The position numbers were made by a program, and so were the translations under genes. 64,000 nt of DNA from JACRCT01 sp049841135 (GTDB lineage Bacteria; Myxococcota; Myxococcia; Myxococcales; UBA5297), in NCBI GenBank assembly GCA_049841135.1, contig JASGHK010000001.1, positions 682,001 to 746,000 on the forward strand, given 5' to 3'. The notes beneath the pieces were generated by a model. That model saw only the letters and a list, made by a program, of their open reading frames with translations, had not been told where the DNA came from and made no database searches. The stretch's first letter is position 1. Every line of letters begins with the position of its first letter. Below are positions 9,408 through 16,959 of the stretch, piece after piece.

Positions 9408-10598
9408 CTACATCCGGCGGAGCACGAAGAACTTGAGGTAGCGCCCCTGCTGGAACTGCAGCAGCACCGGGTGATCCGGCGGCTGGAAGCGCTGGTGGAC
9501 GAGCTGCAGGTCCACCTCGGCCTTGAACGCCGCCTCCTTCACCGCCTCCAGGAACATCTCGCTGGAGACCCGCGCGGTGCAGCTGGAGGTGCACAGGATG
9601 CCGCCCTCCTTGAGCACCGAGAGCGCGACGCGGTTGAGTGCGGTGTACCCGCCGATGGCCGCCTCCACCGCCTGCTGGCTCTTGGCGAAGGCCGGTGGGT
9701 CGAGGATGACGAGGTCGAAGCTGCGCCCCTGGTCGGCGAAGGACTTGAGGGAGTCGGGCACGTCCGCGGCGAGGAAGTCGTGGGCCTCCGCGGGCAGCCC
9801 GTTCTCCTTGAAGTTGCGCCGGCACAGCGCCACGGCGTCGGCGTCGATGTCGATGCTGGTGACCTGCTTCGCCCCGCCGATGGCCGCGTTGACCGAGAAG
9901 CCGCCGGTGAAGGCGTAGCAGTTGAGCACCTCGCGGTCCTTGGACAGGTCGCGCACCAGGCGCCGGTTGTCGCGCTGGTCCAGGAAGAACCCGGTCTTCT
10001 GGCCGGCGTAGAGGTCGACCTGGAAGGTCGCCCCACACTCCTTGATGCCCACCGTCTCCGGCGCGGCCCCGCCCCAGAGCATCTTGCCCGTCGCGGCGTT
10101 GCCTTCCTGGTCCTCGCGGTCGGACTCGTCGCGGCCGACGATGCCCTTGAGCGCGGGCACGGCGGCGCGCACGGCGCTCAGGATGGCTTCGCGGTGGGGG
10201 GTCAGCCCCGCGGAGTAGAGCTTGAGGACGGCCCAGCCGGCGTACAGGTCGACGATGACGCCCGGCAGCCCGTCGGCCTCGCCGTGGACGAGCCGGTAGG
10301 CGTTGGTCTCGCGCAGGTCGAGCAGCGAGGTCCGCAGCGCCGCCGCCCGGGCGATGCGCCGGCGGAAGAACGCGCCGTCGACCGTCTCCGACTCGTCGCG
10401 GGTGAGCACGCGGACGCTGATGGCCGAGTGAGGATCGAAGTAGCCGCGGGCGACGAAGCGGCCCTTGTCCACGACGTCGACGATGGCGCCGGCCGGCAGC
10501 TTGGGGAGCTGGGCGAGCGCGTTCTTGAAGACCCAGGGATGGCCGGCGCGCAGGTGCCTGGCGAGATCCTTGGCGAGCGAGAGCTTGAGGTTGGCCAT
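9408..10598 (-). CDS. rlmI: Class I SAM-dependent 23S rRNA cytosine methyltransferase, RlmI-like
   Basis: About 396 residues. An N-terminal PUA-like domain (residues 1-75, GHPWVFKNAL) is followed by the Rossmann methyltransferase: GQKTGFFLDQRDNR, LNCYAFTGGFSVNAA (SAM site), ILDPPAFAKS (NPPY-like motif) and CTSSCTARVS (catalytic-loop Cys). The order matches RlmI/YccW, which makes 5-methylcytosine in 23S rRNA. The frame is open further upstream to 10838, but that would overlap the divergent lipoprotein gene; the ATG at 10598 begins MANLKLSLAKDLARHLRAGH, as in the family. Whether it is RlmI itself or a paralogue with the same fold cannot be settled here. Confidence 0.87.
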   Translation of the reverse strand: MANLKLSLAKDLARHLRAGHPWVFKNALAQLPKLPAGAIVDVVDKGRFVARGYFDPHSAISVRVLTRDESETVDGAFFRRRIARAAALRTSLLDLRETNAYRLVHGEADGLPGVIVDLYAGWAVLKLYSAGLTPHREAILSAVRAAVPALKGIVGRDESDREDQEGNAATGKMLWGGAAPETVGIKECGATFQVDLYAGQKTGFFLDQRDNRRLVRDLSKDREVLNCYAFTGGFSVNAAIGGAKQVTSIDIDADAVALCRRNFKENGLPAEAHDFLAADVPDSLKSFADQGRSFDLVILDPPAFAKSQQAVEAAIGGYTALNRVALSVLKEGGILCTSSCTARVSSEMFLEAVKEAAFKAEVDLQLVHQRFQPPDHPVLLQFQQGRYLKFFVLRRM

Positions 10599-10674
10599 GG
10601 AATGTGTTGAAACCCGAGAGTCTTTCGGCCCGGGCCCTTCTTTCGGCCTGCAGGGTAGCAACACCGGAGGCTGC

Positions 10675-11308
10675 ATGCGCGCGCTTCTTTCGCTCTGGGC
10701 TTCGGTCCCGCTGGCCCTCGCTCTCGCGGGTTGCCAGACCGTCGCCTCCAGCCGCGTGACGGCCGGCGACGACGAGATGAAGGAGCAGAGCGCGGGCACT
10801 CCGGAGCAGCAGCTGCTCAAGCGCATCGCCCTGGCCAAGAAGCACCACTGCGACGACCGGCCGTCCGAGATCTCGGAGGGCTACGCGGCGCGCGCCCGCG
10901 AGAAGTGGCAGGAGCTCTCCAACCAGTGCAGCAGCACCCGCTGCTGGCGCGCCCTGCGCGAGCTGGACGAGTGCATCGCCAGCCACGAGAGCGAGCCCAA
11001 CCAGGTCGACGACGAGACGCGCGCCCGCCGCGAAGCCGCCAAGGCGACCGCCCAGGAGCTGCGCGGCGACTCCGTCTTCCAGATCGTGCTCAAGAAGAAG
11101 CGGATGGCGGTCGACGAGGCGGACTCGGCGGCCGAGGACTTCCGGTCGGCGAAGAAGGACGGCGTCACCGGCAACGAGCTGCAAGTTCCGCAAGGAATCC
11201 TGGGACAACGCCGAGAAGGCCGTGCGCGAGGCGGAGGCCAACCTGGTCAACGCGCTCAAGGCCAAGGACATCGACCCAAGGGACGCGCGGGCGCTCGGGC
11301 TCTGGTAG
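10675..11308 (+). CDS. Predicted lipoprotein, frame break at a GATC site
   Basis: It begins MRALLSLWASVPLALALAGC, a signal peptide with lipobox LAGC, so the mature protein should be lipidated at Cys20. The rest (about 190 residues) is highly charged and helical, with four early Cys (HHCDD, NQCSSTRCW, DECIA) and a coiled-coil-like C-terminal half ending DARALGLW. The frame breaks at GAATC (11195-11199); deleting one A (ggatcc) continues SWDNAEKAVREAEANLVNAL to a stop at 11308, total 210 residues. A good ribosome site (ggagg) precedes the ATG. Divergent from rlmI. I recognise no family. Confidence 0.7.
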
Positions 11309-11696
11309 CGCTTTCCCTCCGCGGACTCCTGAGGGTAGAAGGCCGAGTTCCCCCTCTGCGAAGCCGGCAGGGGGTCTGGAAGTTGGAGCACGGGCCGTTC
11401 GTCAACGAGGCCGGGCGCGTGCAGGCCCACGTGCGCTGCGAGCCTCTGGTTCAGGGCTGGACCGGGAAGTCGGTCGTAACGCTGCTGCCGCCCGACGGCC
11501 GCCTGACTGCCGCCACTGCGGGGGAACCAGGGATGCGGGGGAGCCTTCCGACCTCTTCTCCTTCTTCTTGAAGAGGAAGGAGAAGAAGTAGGGAAGTCCC
11601 ACCAGCACCTCCCCCCGGCCTGCTCGTCGATCTTCCCCCACTTCCCCCGGCTCCCCCGCCCACCGTTATGTGCCAGTGGTAGGGTTCTCCCACCCC
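11309..11696. other. Intergenic region with hairpin and a degraded repeat
   Basis: No gene is visible in these 388 bases. They contain a degraded copy of an intergenic repeat (11347-11374; see 38481 and 38649) and a strong hairpin with arms CTTCTCCTTC (11555-11564) and GAAGGAGAAG (11576-11585). The hairpin is not followed by a T run on either strand, so it may end transcription weakly or shape mRNA. Confidence 0.5.
11347..11374 (-). repeat. Degraded copy of the 38.5-kb REP-like repeat
   Basis: It reads gttccccctct-gcgaagccg-gcaggggg, matching the reverse-orientation unit at 38649-38693 except for several lost bases in the stem. It probably descends from the same palindromic family. Confidence 0.35.
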
Positions 11697-12276
11697 ATGA
11701 CACCGTCCCACCGCTCGCGGAAGGTCGTGATCGCCGGATTGGCCCTGGCCGGCGCGGTTGCCCTGGGCGCCCTCTTCATCCTCTTCCCGTTCGAGGCAGT
11801 GCTGTTCGGTGGCGAGAACCGCTACAACTGCCTCGACCGGGGCGGCTGCTGGGATGCCGAACGCGGCGGGTGCGAGTTCGAGGACCAGTGCCGATGCACG
11901 CCTGAGCGGTGCGGCCGATTGGTTCCGCGCGACGAAATCCCGAAGAAGGCTGACGCCTCGACCAAGCAAGAACGCTCGACGTCTGTGGAAGGTTGCGGCG
12001 ACGAGTCCTACGTCACGAAGGTGCTTGAGCAGGGCGGTTGGGCCCAGCGCCTGGACGACGGGTCTTGTTGCACGGCTACGCCGAGCCTGCGTGGCGATGG
12101 CTGTGGGCTTGCGATTCTCCGAGGTAGATGTGCGCCCCCGCGACGGAGCGGTCCTGTCACTTCGGATCGGCGACGGCGACCTGGGCTGCGGTGAAAAGCA
12201 AGCGGTCTGCGGGCGCCTTGTCCGCTGCGAGTGCCTGGACGGCGGCGAGCGGCGGATCGTGAGCCTCCAGCCATGA
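11697..12276 (+). CDS. Membrane-anchored or secreted Cys-rich protein, first gene of an overlapping four-gene cassette
   Basis: About 192 residues. An N-terminal hydrophobic segment (VIAGLALAGAVALGALFILF, residues 10-29) is followed by an extracytoplasmic part with many Cys (YNCLDRGGCWD, CEFEDQCRCTPERCG). The frame breaks at GATTC (12113-12117); removing one T (gcgatctcc) continues SEVDVRPRDGAVLSLRIGDG to a stop at 12276. A GTG at 11670 is an alternative start. The stop overlaps the next start (ATGA at 12273), implying translational coupling. The Cys pattern suggests disulfide-bonded export. No known family; confidence rests on codon use and coupling. Confidence 0.55.
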
Positions 12277-13451
12277 AGCTCCTCTTCGTGGAGAACCACG
12301 CCGAGTTCGCGCGCATCGTGGTGGCCAAGTTCCTGGCCGCGCACGAGGTTGGGCTCGTCCCGAGCTTGGCCGACGCCCGGCGCGCGCTTGCCACTGCCGC
12401 TTTCGACGCCGTGCTCGTGGACTACGACCTCGACGACGGCAAGGGCGCCGATCTCGTGCGCGAGCTACGCCAGGGAGGAAGCCGCATCCCGATCATCGGC
12501 GTGTCAGCCAGGGATGACGGCAACGCCGCGCTGCTGGCGGCCGGGGCGGACACGGCCGTGTCGAAGCTGCGGTTTGGAGAGGTCGCAGCGGTCCTCGACT
12601 GCCTGTTCCTCTCCATCGACTTCTACCAGGGTGCCTACGGCCCCACGCTTCGCCTTGCGACCGGCTCCGCCTCGGCCTTGCTACGCCTGCGCGATACGTT
12701 CGCGCGGCTCGGTGTTGCTGCGACCCACGAAGTCGCTGTCCGGGGTCTACCGTGGGTGCGGCTCGCGCCCTCGGTGGCAGACGTGGCTCTGGTACTTGAA
12801 CGCTCGGAGAAGCCACTCCGCCTGGACTTGGTGGTCGAGGACCGGACTGGCGTGGTGAGCATCCGGTGGCACGGCAGAGCGGAGGACTGGCTGGAGCGCG
12901 CAGAGCTTCTCGACCCGCTGCTTGAGGAGATTTGCTCGGGTCACCAGCACATCCAGGGATACGACGCCCTGGTTGAAGTAGCGTTCCGCGAGGAGCCTCG
13001 GGGATGGCGGCGGTACCCTCCCCCCATGCCCCCCGGCGCCCACGAGAGCATCGACCACTTCGTCTCGCGGGTCCTGCACACCCTGCTCGGCCGCCACGGC
13101 GCGTTGCAGGTGTTCCTCTTCGGACCCTCCGGCTCGCCGTTCTGGTGCGCGCGTAGCCCGCTGATCTCCGAGGACATGGGCATCCTCCAGCGCGCCCTGG
13201 ACCTCATCGAGAAGCTGGAGGCCGACAAGCCCAAGCCGTTCATCGGGCATGACGCCGCAGGCAGGTTCTCCGTCGCGGCGCTGGGCGGTGACTCCGACCT
13301 CTTCGTCGTGTGCGTGAATCACGGGCTCGACCGCGCCGCCGCCAAGGCGAGGGTGGCGCTCGTGAGGCACGACCTCCTGCCCAACGTGGCGAGCATCCGC
13401 AACGGCGAGATGCGGGTCGCCGCTGGCTACCAGAGCGAGGGCGCGCCGTGA
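12273..13451 (+). CDS. Receiver-domain fusion protein of unknown function
   Basis: 392 residues in three parts. Residues 1-110 look like a two-component receiver: FVENHAEF (weakened acidic pair), the phosphorylatable Asp in AVLVDYDLDDG near 50, and Lys in TAVSKL. Residues 115-250 are a separate domain with GSASALLRLRDTF and GHQHIQGYDALVEVAF, reminiscent of small hypothetical proteins with a GHQY motif. The last 140 residues, after a PPPMPPG linker (13023-13045), form a third globular piece containing FVVCVNHGLDRAAAKARVALVRHDL. There is no HTH or enzyme output. It is coupled to both neighbours (ATGA at 12273, GTGA at 13448). It may be a signalling adaptor; this is inference. Confidence 0.6.
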   Translation: MKLLFVENHAEFARIVVAKFLAAHEVGLVPSLADARRALATAAFDAVLVDYDLDDGKGADLVRELRQGGSRIPIIGVSARDDGNAALLAAGADTAVSKLRFGEVAAVLDCLFLSIDFYQGAYGPTLRLATGSASALLRLRDTFARLGVAATHEVAVRGLPWVRLAPSVADVALVLERSEKPLRLDLVVEDRTGVVSIRWHGRAEDWLERAELLDPLLEEICSGHQHIQGYDALVEVAFREEPRGWRRYPPPMPPGAHESIDHFVSRVLHTLLGRHGALQVFLFGPSGSPFWCARSPLISEDMGILQRALDLIEKLEADKPKPFIGHDAAGRFSVAALGGDSDLFVVCVNHGLDRAAAKARVALVRHDLLPNVASIRNGEMRVAAGYQSEGAP

Positions 13452-13876
13452 ACGGCAAGGACAAGGACGTGCTCGGCCTCGTGATCGCCCAGCGCACCTA
13501 CTGGCGGGGCCGGCAGCGCGTAGTCGTAAAGGTCGGCCAGCCGCAGAAGGACGGCGACGACTGGTTCTGCCCGTACTTGATCGAGGGCCTGGACGACGGC
13601 AAGGTCCGACGCACGTGGGGCGTGGACTCGTTCCAAGCGCTCCAGTTGGTCATGCAGGCGATCCGGGCGCACCTGCTCTCGCACGCCGCCGAACTCAGCC
13701 TCTTCGGCGCGAAGGGCGAGTTGGGCATCTCCAAGGTCGTCCCCGACTGCTTCGGCAAGGCCGTGAACGAGAAGCTGGAGAACGTGGTCGAGGCGGCTGT
13801 GGAAGCGTTGGCGGTCTACGGGGAGGCCGTGAGCCGACGACATGGCACTCGGCCGATGAAGGGAACACGCCGTTGA
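13448..13876 (+). CDS. DUF6968-like small protein
   Basis: 142 residues, beginning at a GTG that overlaps the preceding stop (GTGA). The sequence VIAQRTYWRGRQRVVVKVGQP, then DWFCPYLIEGL and GVDSFQALQLVMQAIRAHL, agrees with my memory of the DUF6968 family: a short beta sheet followed by a helix with a conserved D-S-x-Q-A-L. The domain is uncharacterised. A further 40 residues follow the domain. It is coupled to the next gene by a TTGA overlap at 13873. It is probably cytoplasmic, since no signal or membrane segment is present. The role is unknown; position suggests it acts with the receiver fusion. Confidence 0.6.
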   Translation: MNGKDKDVLGLVIAQRTYWRGRQRVVVKVGQPQKDGDDWFCPYLIEGLDDGKVRRTWGVDSFQALQLVMQAIRAHLLSHAAELSLFGAKGELGISKVVPDCFGKAVNEKLENVVEAAVEALAVYGEAVSRRHGTRPMKGTRR

Positions 13877-14214
13877 ACGCCCGCGTCGTCATCATGGCGG
13901 GGATCGCGCTGACGCTTCCGGTTGTCACGGCGCTCGGCGCCAGCCCACTGCACGAGTCCAAGGGCAGCGTCGATACGCAGACGCGGCGAGACGGCGGGCG
14001 GAGCACCTCGGCGCCCGATGCAGGCGCCGGGCTGCCGCCGTGCTCAGGTGGCGTCGGCTACATCGTGGGGGACGAGGAATGGATGCTGGTCGTCGATGGC
14101 GGGTTCGTCCGCTGTGAGCGACCAACTCCGACCCTGCCAGACGACACCGGACTGCTCGACGTGGACCCGAGGTTCCATCGTGAGCCCTTCGTCCACGGAC
14201 CGGAAGGCCGATGA
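13873..14214 (+). CDS. Small exported protein, last gene of the cassette
   Basis: 113 residues from a TTG overlapping the upstream stop (TTGA), or 106 from the ATG at 13894. The hydrophobic N-terminus (VVIMAGIALTLPVVTALGA) looks like a signal peptide, followed by a low-complexity Asp/Ser/Arg stretch and a short domain with two Cys (PPCSGG, FVRCERP) and GYIVGDEEWMLVVDGG. No family recognised. The overlap chain (ATGA, GTGA, TTGA) ties it to the three genes before it. It faces the minus-strand remnant ending at 14240. Confidence 0.5.
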   Translation: MNARVVIMAGIALTLPVVTALGASPLHESKGSVDTQTRRDGGRSTSAPDAGAGLPPCSGGVGYIVGDEEWMLVVDGGFVRCERPTPTLPDDTGLLDVDPRFHREPFVHGPEGR

Positions 14215-14239
14215 ACCGGCGACTCCCTCGCGGCATCGC

Positions 14240-14575
14240 CTAGTCCACGTAGTACTCGCTCTCCACCCGCGCGACCCTGCCGTTCGAGAAGATCAGGAGC
14301 CTGCTTCGGAAGTTGTCGCCAGCCTTGCCGGAGGGCTTCGCGTATGCATCCAGGGCTCGCCAAGGATGGCTCTCACCTCATCCTGGCTCATGCCCTTCTT
14401 CACCAGCGGAAGCCCGAGTCCGTGTAGCGCGGCGCGTACTCCATGTCGCCGGCCTTCCCGAATAGCAGACCAACCACTCCGTCGAGGCTCAGGGCGATAT
14501 GGCCCACGCAGCTGCCGACGCCAGGAGGCAGGTGGCCAGGATCATCAGCGCCAGCCTGCGCATCTGCCGGTTCAC
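14240..14575 (-). pseudogene. Broken BamE/SmpA-OmlA-like small lipoprotein gene
   Basis: Three reading frames in turn give one plausible small exported protein: MRRLALMILATCLLAS (signal peptide), then LSLDGVVGLLFGKAGDMEY, then VKKGMSQDEVRAILGEP, and finally a C-terminal part ending VARVESEYYVD with a stop at 14240. The segment GMSQDEVRAILGEP is the hallmark of SmpA/OmlA (BamE-type) domains. At least three frame breaks separate these parts, none at a GATC site, so this may be a decaying gene or a poorly read stretch. The GTG at 14575 has an upstream ggagg and would overlap the stop of the preceding TPR gene. Confidence 0.45.
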
Positions 14576-14861
14576 GGGACCTCCGTCCGCTCGGTCCCCA
14601 CGTCGCAGGCCCACCTTGGAGCCCGAGGTGGGCCGAGGCGTCGTCGGGGTCGAACTCCAGCCCGATGGCGAAGCTCTGCTCGGCCTTGTCGAGGTCGCCC
14701 TCGGCGAGCGCAGCTTCACCACGGCGAACCCGCGCTCCAACGCCCAGGTCACAACCGATGACGTGCTGCGGCGAGGTGGCGCAGCCGTTGGCTGCCACAC
14801 CGAGGGCTACGGCGAGGGCAAGGCCGGTGGGCAACACCTTGGCAGCCGAAGCGGATTTCAC
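14572..14861 (-). CDS. Short TPR-type lipoprotein, frame uncertain at its end
   Basis: From a GTG at 14861: MKSASAAKVLPTGLALAVAL, then GVAANGC, a signal peptide with a Cys at about residue 27, followed by one clear TPR helix pair (EGDLDKAEQSFAIGLEFDP, then DDASAHLGL). After AHLGL the sequence loses protein character, and the open frame runs on to 14402 through unrelated codons; a single indel near 14620 would end it at the TGA overlapping the next gene's GTG at 14575. Such one-TPR lipoproteins are common in myxobacteria and of unknown function. It lies 87 bases downstream of larE on the same strand. Confidence 0.4.
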
Positions 14862-14948
14862 TGCGTTCTCGCCCTCTTCTCCTGGGCGAGTCGGCGTCGA
14901 GACAGAGGCCGTCAGGTCGATTCGGAAGATTCGGAACCTGGCCCCGCC

Positions 14949-15788
14949 TCAGGCGATGCCAGCCGCTTCGTTCATCCGCCCGCTGCGGAAGGGCTCCAAG
15001 TCCAGCGCCACGAACGCGAAGCCGCGCTTCTTGAGCGCCGCCGAGACCTTGGAGCGCGTCCCCGCCTCGAGCATCTTCTCGTACTCCTCCGGGGCGACCT
15101 CCAGCCGCGCCACCTCCTGGTGGAAGCGGACGCGGAACTGCTTGAAGCCCAGGCTGCGAAGGTCGGACTCGGCCCCGCCGATCTGCCCGAGGCGTTCGGC
15201 GGTGACCGCCACGCCGTACGGCAGCCGCGAGGCCAGGCAGGCCATCTGCGGCTTGTCCCAGGTCGGCAGCCCCAGCTTCTTGGACCAGGCGCGGATCTCC
15301 TGCTTGGTCAGCCCCGCCTCGGCGAGCAGCGAGCGGACCTTCTTCTCCTCGCCCGCCTTGTGCCCGGGACGCCAGTCCCGGCGGTCGTCGGCATTGAAGC
15401 CGTCGAGGATGGCGGCGAGCCCCAGCTCGGCGCGCTTCTTCTCGCAGATGGAGAAGAGCTCCTGCTTGCAGAAGTAGCAGCGGTCCACCGGGTTGGCGGC
15501 GTAGCGCGGGTCTTCGAGCTCGTGCGACTCCTCGATGACGAGCCGGGCGCCCATCTTCTGCGCCAGCTCGTAGGCCTCCTTCTGCTCGCTCTCCGGCATG
15601 GAGGCGCTGTGCGCGACCAAGCCCACGCACTTCGGCCCCAGGACCTCGCTGCCCACCTTGAGCAGGAAGGTCGAGTCCACGCCGCCCGAGTAGGCGACCA
15701 GCGCCGACCCCAGCTCGCGCAAGAGCTCGCGGAGCTTGCCCATCTTCGGTTCGGAGTCCTGGCAAAGCTTGTCGAGGTCGGTCGTCAT
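14949..15788 (-). CDS. larE: LarE, ATP-dependent sacrificial sulfur transferase
   Basis: 279 residues. The PP-loop SGGVDSTFLL (residues 35-44) binds ATP; NPVDRCYFCK near 102 and MACLASRLPYG near 183 are family blocks, and the Cys in ACLASR probably corresponds to the sacrificial Cys that gives its sulfur. LarE makes the thiocarboxylate groups of the nickel-pincer nucleotide of lactate racemase. No larA, larB or larC lies in the window, so the partner enzymes are elsewhere or the protein serves another pincer enzyme. The ATG at 15788 gives MTTDLDKLCQDSEP. A strong terminator (15853-15882) separates it from cysC upstream, so it has its own promoter. Confidence 0.9.
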   Translation of the reverse strand: MTTDLDKLCQDSEPKMGKLRELLRELGSALVAYSGGVDSTFLLKVGSEVLGPKCVGLVAHSASMPESEQKEAYELAQKMGARLVIEESHELEDPRYAANPVDRCYFCKQELFSICEKKRAELGLAAILDGFNADDRRDWRPGHKAGEEKKVRSLLAEAGLTKQEIRAWSKKLGLPTWDKPQMACLASRLPYGVAVTAERLGQIGGAESDLRSLGFKQFRVRFHQEVARLEVAPEEYEKMLEAGTRSKVSAALKKRGFAFVALDLEPFRSGRMNEAAGIA

Positions 15789-15852
15789 CGGTCGCTGTCC
15801 CTCACCTGGAGCCTCAGCCCTCGGCGGCTGACGGGAGCCCAGGCATAACAAA

Positions 15853-15882
15853 CGGCCGGGACCGATGCGTCGGTCCCGGCCG
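15853..15882 (-). terminator. Intrinsic terminator after cysC
   Basis: A 13-bp perfect stem CGGCCGGGACCGA / TCGGTCCCGGCCG with a 4-base loop. On the minus strand it is followed by tttgtta, and it lies 23 bases beyond the cysC stop. On the + strand a T6 run occurs 14 bases after the stem. Confidence 0.8.
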
Positions 15883-15904
15883 CTCGAAGGCTGTTTTTTC
15901 TGGG

Positions 15905-16636
15905 CTACTTCTTGGCCTTGGCCGGCTTCTTCTTGGGCGCCGGCTTGGCGGCGTGCGGCTTGGCGGCGGGCTTCTTGGGCGCCGGCTTGGCCGACTTGGC
16001 CGCGGGGGCCTTCGCCGGCTTGCCAGCGGCGGCCTTGGCAGGCTTGCCCTTCTTCAGAGGCTGCGGGCGCAGCCGTTTGCCGGTCATCTGGCGAGCCTCT
16101 TCCGGCTTGAGATAGCCGATGCTCACCAGGGCCTGGACGATGTGCTCGCCGCTCATCTCCACCGGGTCGGTGTCGGTGTGGACGTGGACCTCGGCGTGCT
16201 GGGGCGTGTCGTACGGCTCGGTGACGCCGATGAAGTTGGGGATCTCGCCCGCCAGCGCCTTCTTGTACTGGCCCTTGGTGTCCCGCTCCATCAGCTTCTC
16301 GGTGGCGCAGTCGACCCACACCTCGACGAAGCGGCCGATCTCCTTGCGGATCTTGTCGCGCGCTTCACGGTGGGGGCTCACGGCGGCAGCGATGGCGATG
16401 CAATCGTTGCGCGAGAGCAGGCGAGCCACGTAGCCCAACCGCGCCACCCCAACCATGCGGTCGTCTTTGCTGTTGGAGAGCTCCTTGGTAAGGAGAGCCG
16501 CGACCTCGTCGTGATCGATGACCTCGGCCCTGCGGCCGATCGCCTTGAACCTCTGGCCGAGGTAGTTGGCCAGGGTGGACTTGCCGACCCCAGGCATGCC
16601 CGTCAGCCAGATGGTGAAACCGTTCGTCTGCAACAT
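15905..16636 (-). CDS. cysC: Adenylyl-sulfate kinase with histone-like C-terminal tail
   Basis: 243 residues. Residues 1-175 form an APS kinase: Walker A GMPGVGKST (14-22), an IDHDEV segment after the second strand, ARLGYVARLLSRND, and VTEPYDTPQHAEV near the end. It makes PAPS from APS for sulfate activation or sulfotransferases. The last 65 residues are a repeat-rich Lys/Ala/Pro tail (AAKSAKPAPKKPAAK) like histone H1 or myxobacterial DNA-binding tails, unusual for a metabolic kinase; it could bind nucleic acid. The usual DxDGD motif of APS kinases reads VIDHDEV here, so some specificity doubt remains. The ribosome site ggaggcaac precedes the ATG. Confidence 0.8.
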   Translation of the reverse strand: MLQTNGFTIWLTGMPGVGKSTLANYLGQRFKAIGRRAEVIDHDEVAALLTKELSNSKDDRMVGVARLGYVARLLSRNDCIAIAAAVSPHREARDKIRKEIGRFVEVWVDCATEKLMERDTKGQYKKALAGEIPNFIGVTEPYDTPQHAEVHVHTDTDPVEMSGEHIVQALVSIGYLKPEEARQMTGKRLRPQPLKKGKPAKAAAGKPAKAPAAKSAKPAPKKPAAKPHAAKPAPKKKPAKAKK

Positions 16637-16959
16637 GTTGCCTCCGACGATGGGCCGGCCCCACGGCCGTCCCAGGAACTACCCCCGCGCGCAGCAGCGC
16701 GCCCGCGAGGCCTGAGGCCACGCAAACGAGTCAAGCCCTTGCAAGAACTCGCCTTTTTCGGTGGGCAAGAAGGTGGTGGGCACTGCGGCTGACGCGTTGG
16801 CCAAGGCTGATTCCGCAGGCCAAGACGTCATCGCCCCCACGCTCCTCTCGCGAAAAAGGCGTGTCTTTTACACCATCTACTGTTGGCTTGCAACCACCGG
16901 CGGCTGGGAAATCCTGCCCTGGCTGAGCATGGTTGCGGGTCCCTACCTGCCAGCTCGAG
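16637..16959. other. Intergenic region upstream of cysC
   Basis: No credible gene. It carries a GCGCGC-AGCA-GCGCGC hairpin (16687-16702) and a promoter-like pair on the minus strand (16865-16893). The rest shows nothing recognisable. Confidence 0.5.
16865..16893 (-). promoter_or_regulatory. Candidate promoter of cysC
   Basis: On the minus strand TTGCAA (16893-16888; 4 of 6 to the -35 consensus), 17 bases, then TAAAAG (16870-16865; 4 of 6 to -10). It would give a leader of about 220 bases before cysC. Motif evidence only. Confidence 0.35.

Noticed and set aside
10599..10838. An 80-residue N-terminal extension of the rRNA methyltransferase
   Set aside because: It would overlap the divergent lipoprotein gene with its ggagg ribosome site, and the family start matches the ATG at 10598.
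9049..11703. A long minus-strand open frame (884 codons) crossing several genes
   Set aside because: It is antisense or out of frame to the rRNA methyltransferase, lipoprotein and others, is full of Arg/Gly/Pro/Ala, and has no domain or ribosome site. High GC makes such stop-free shadow frames common here.
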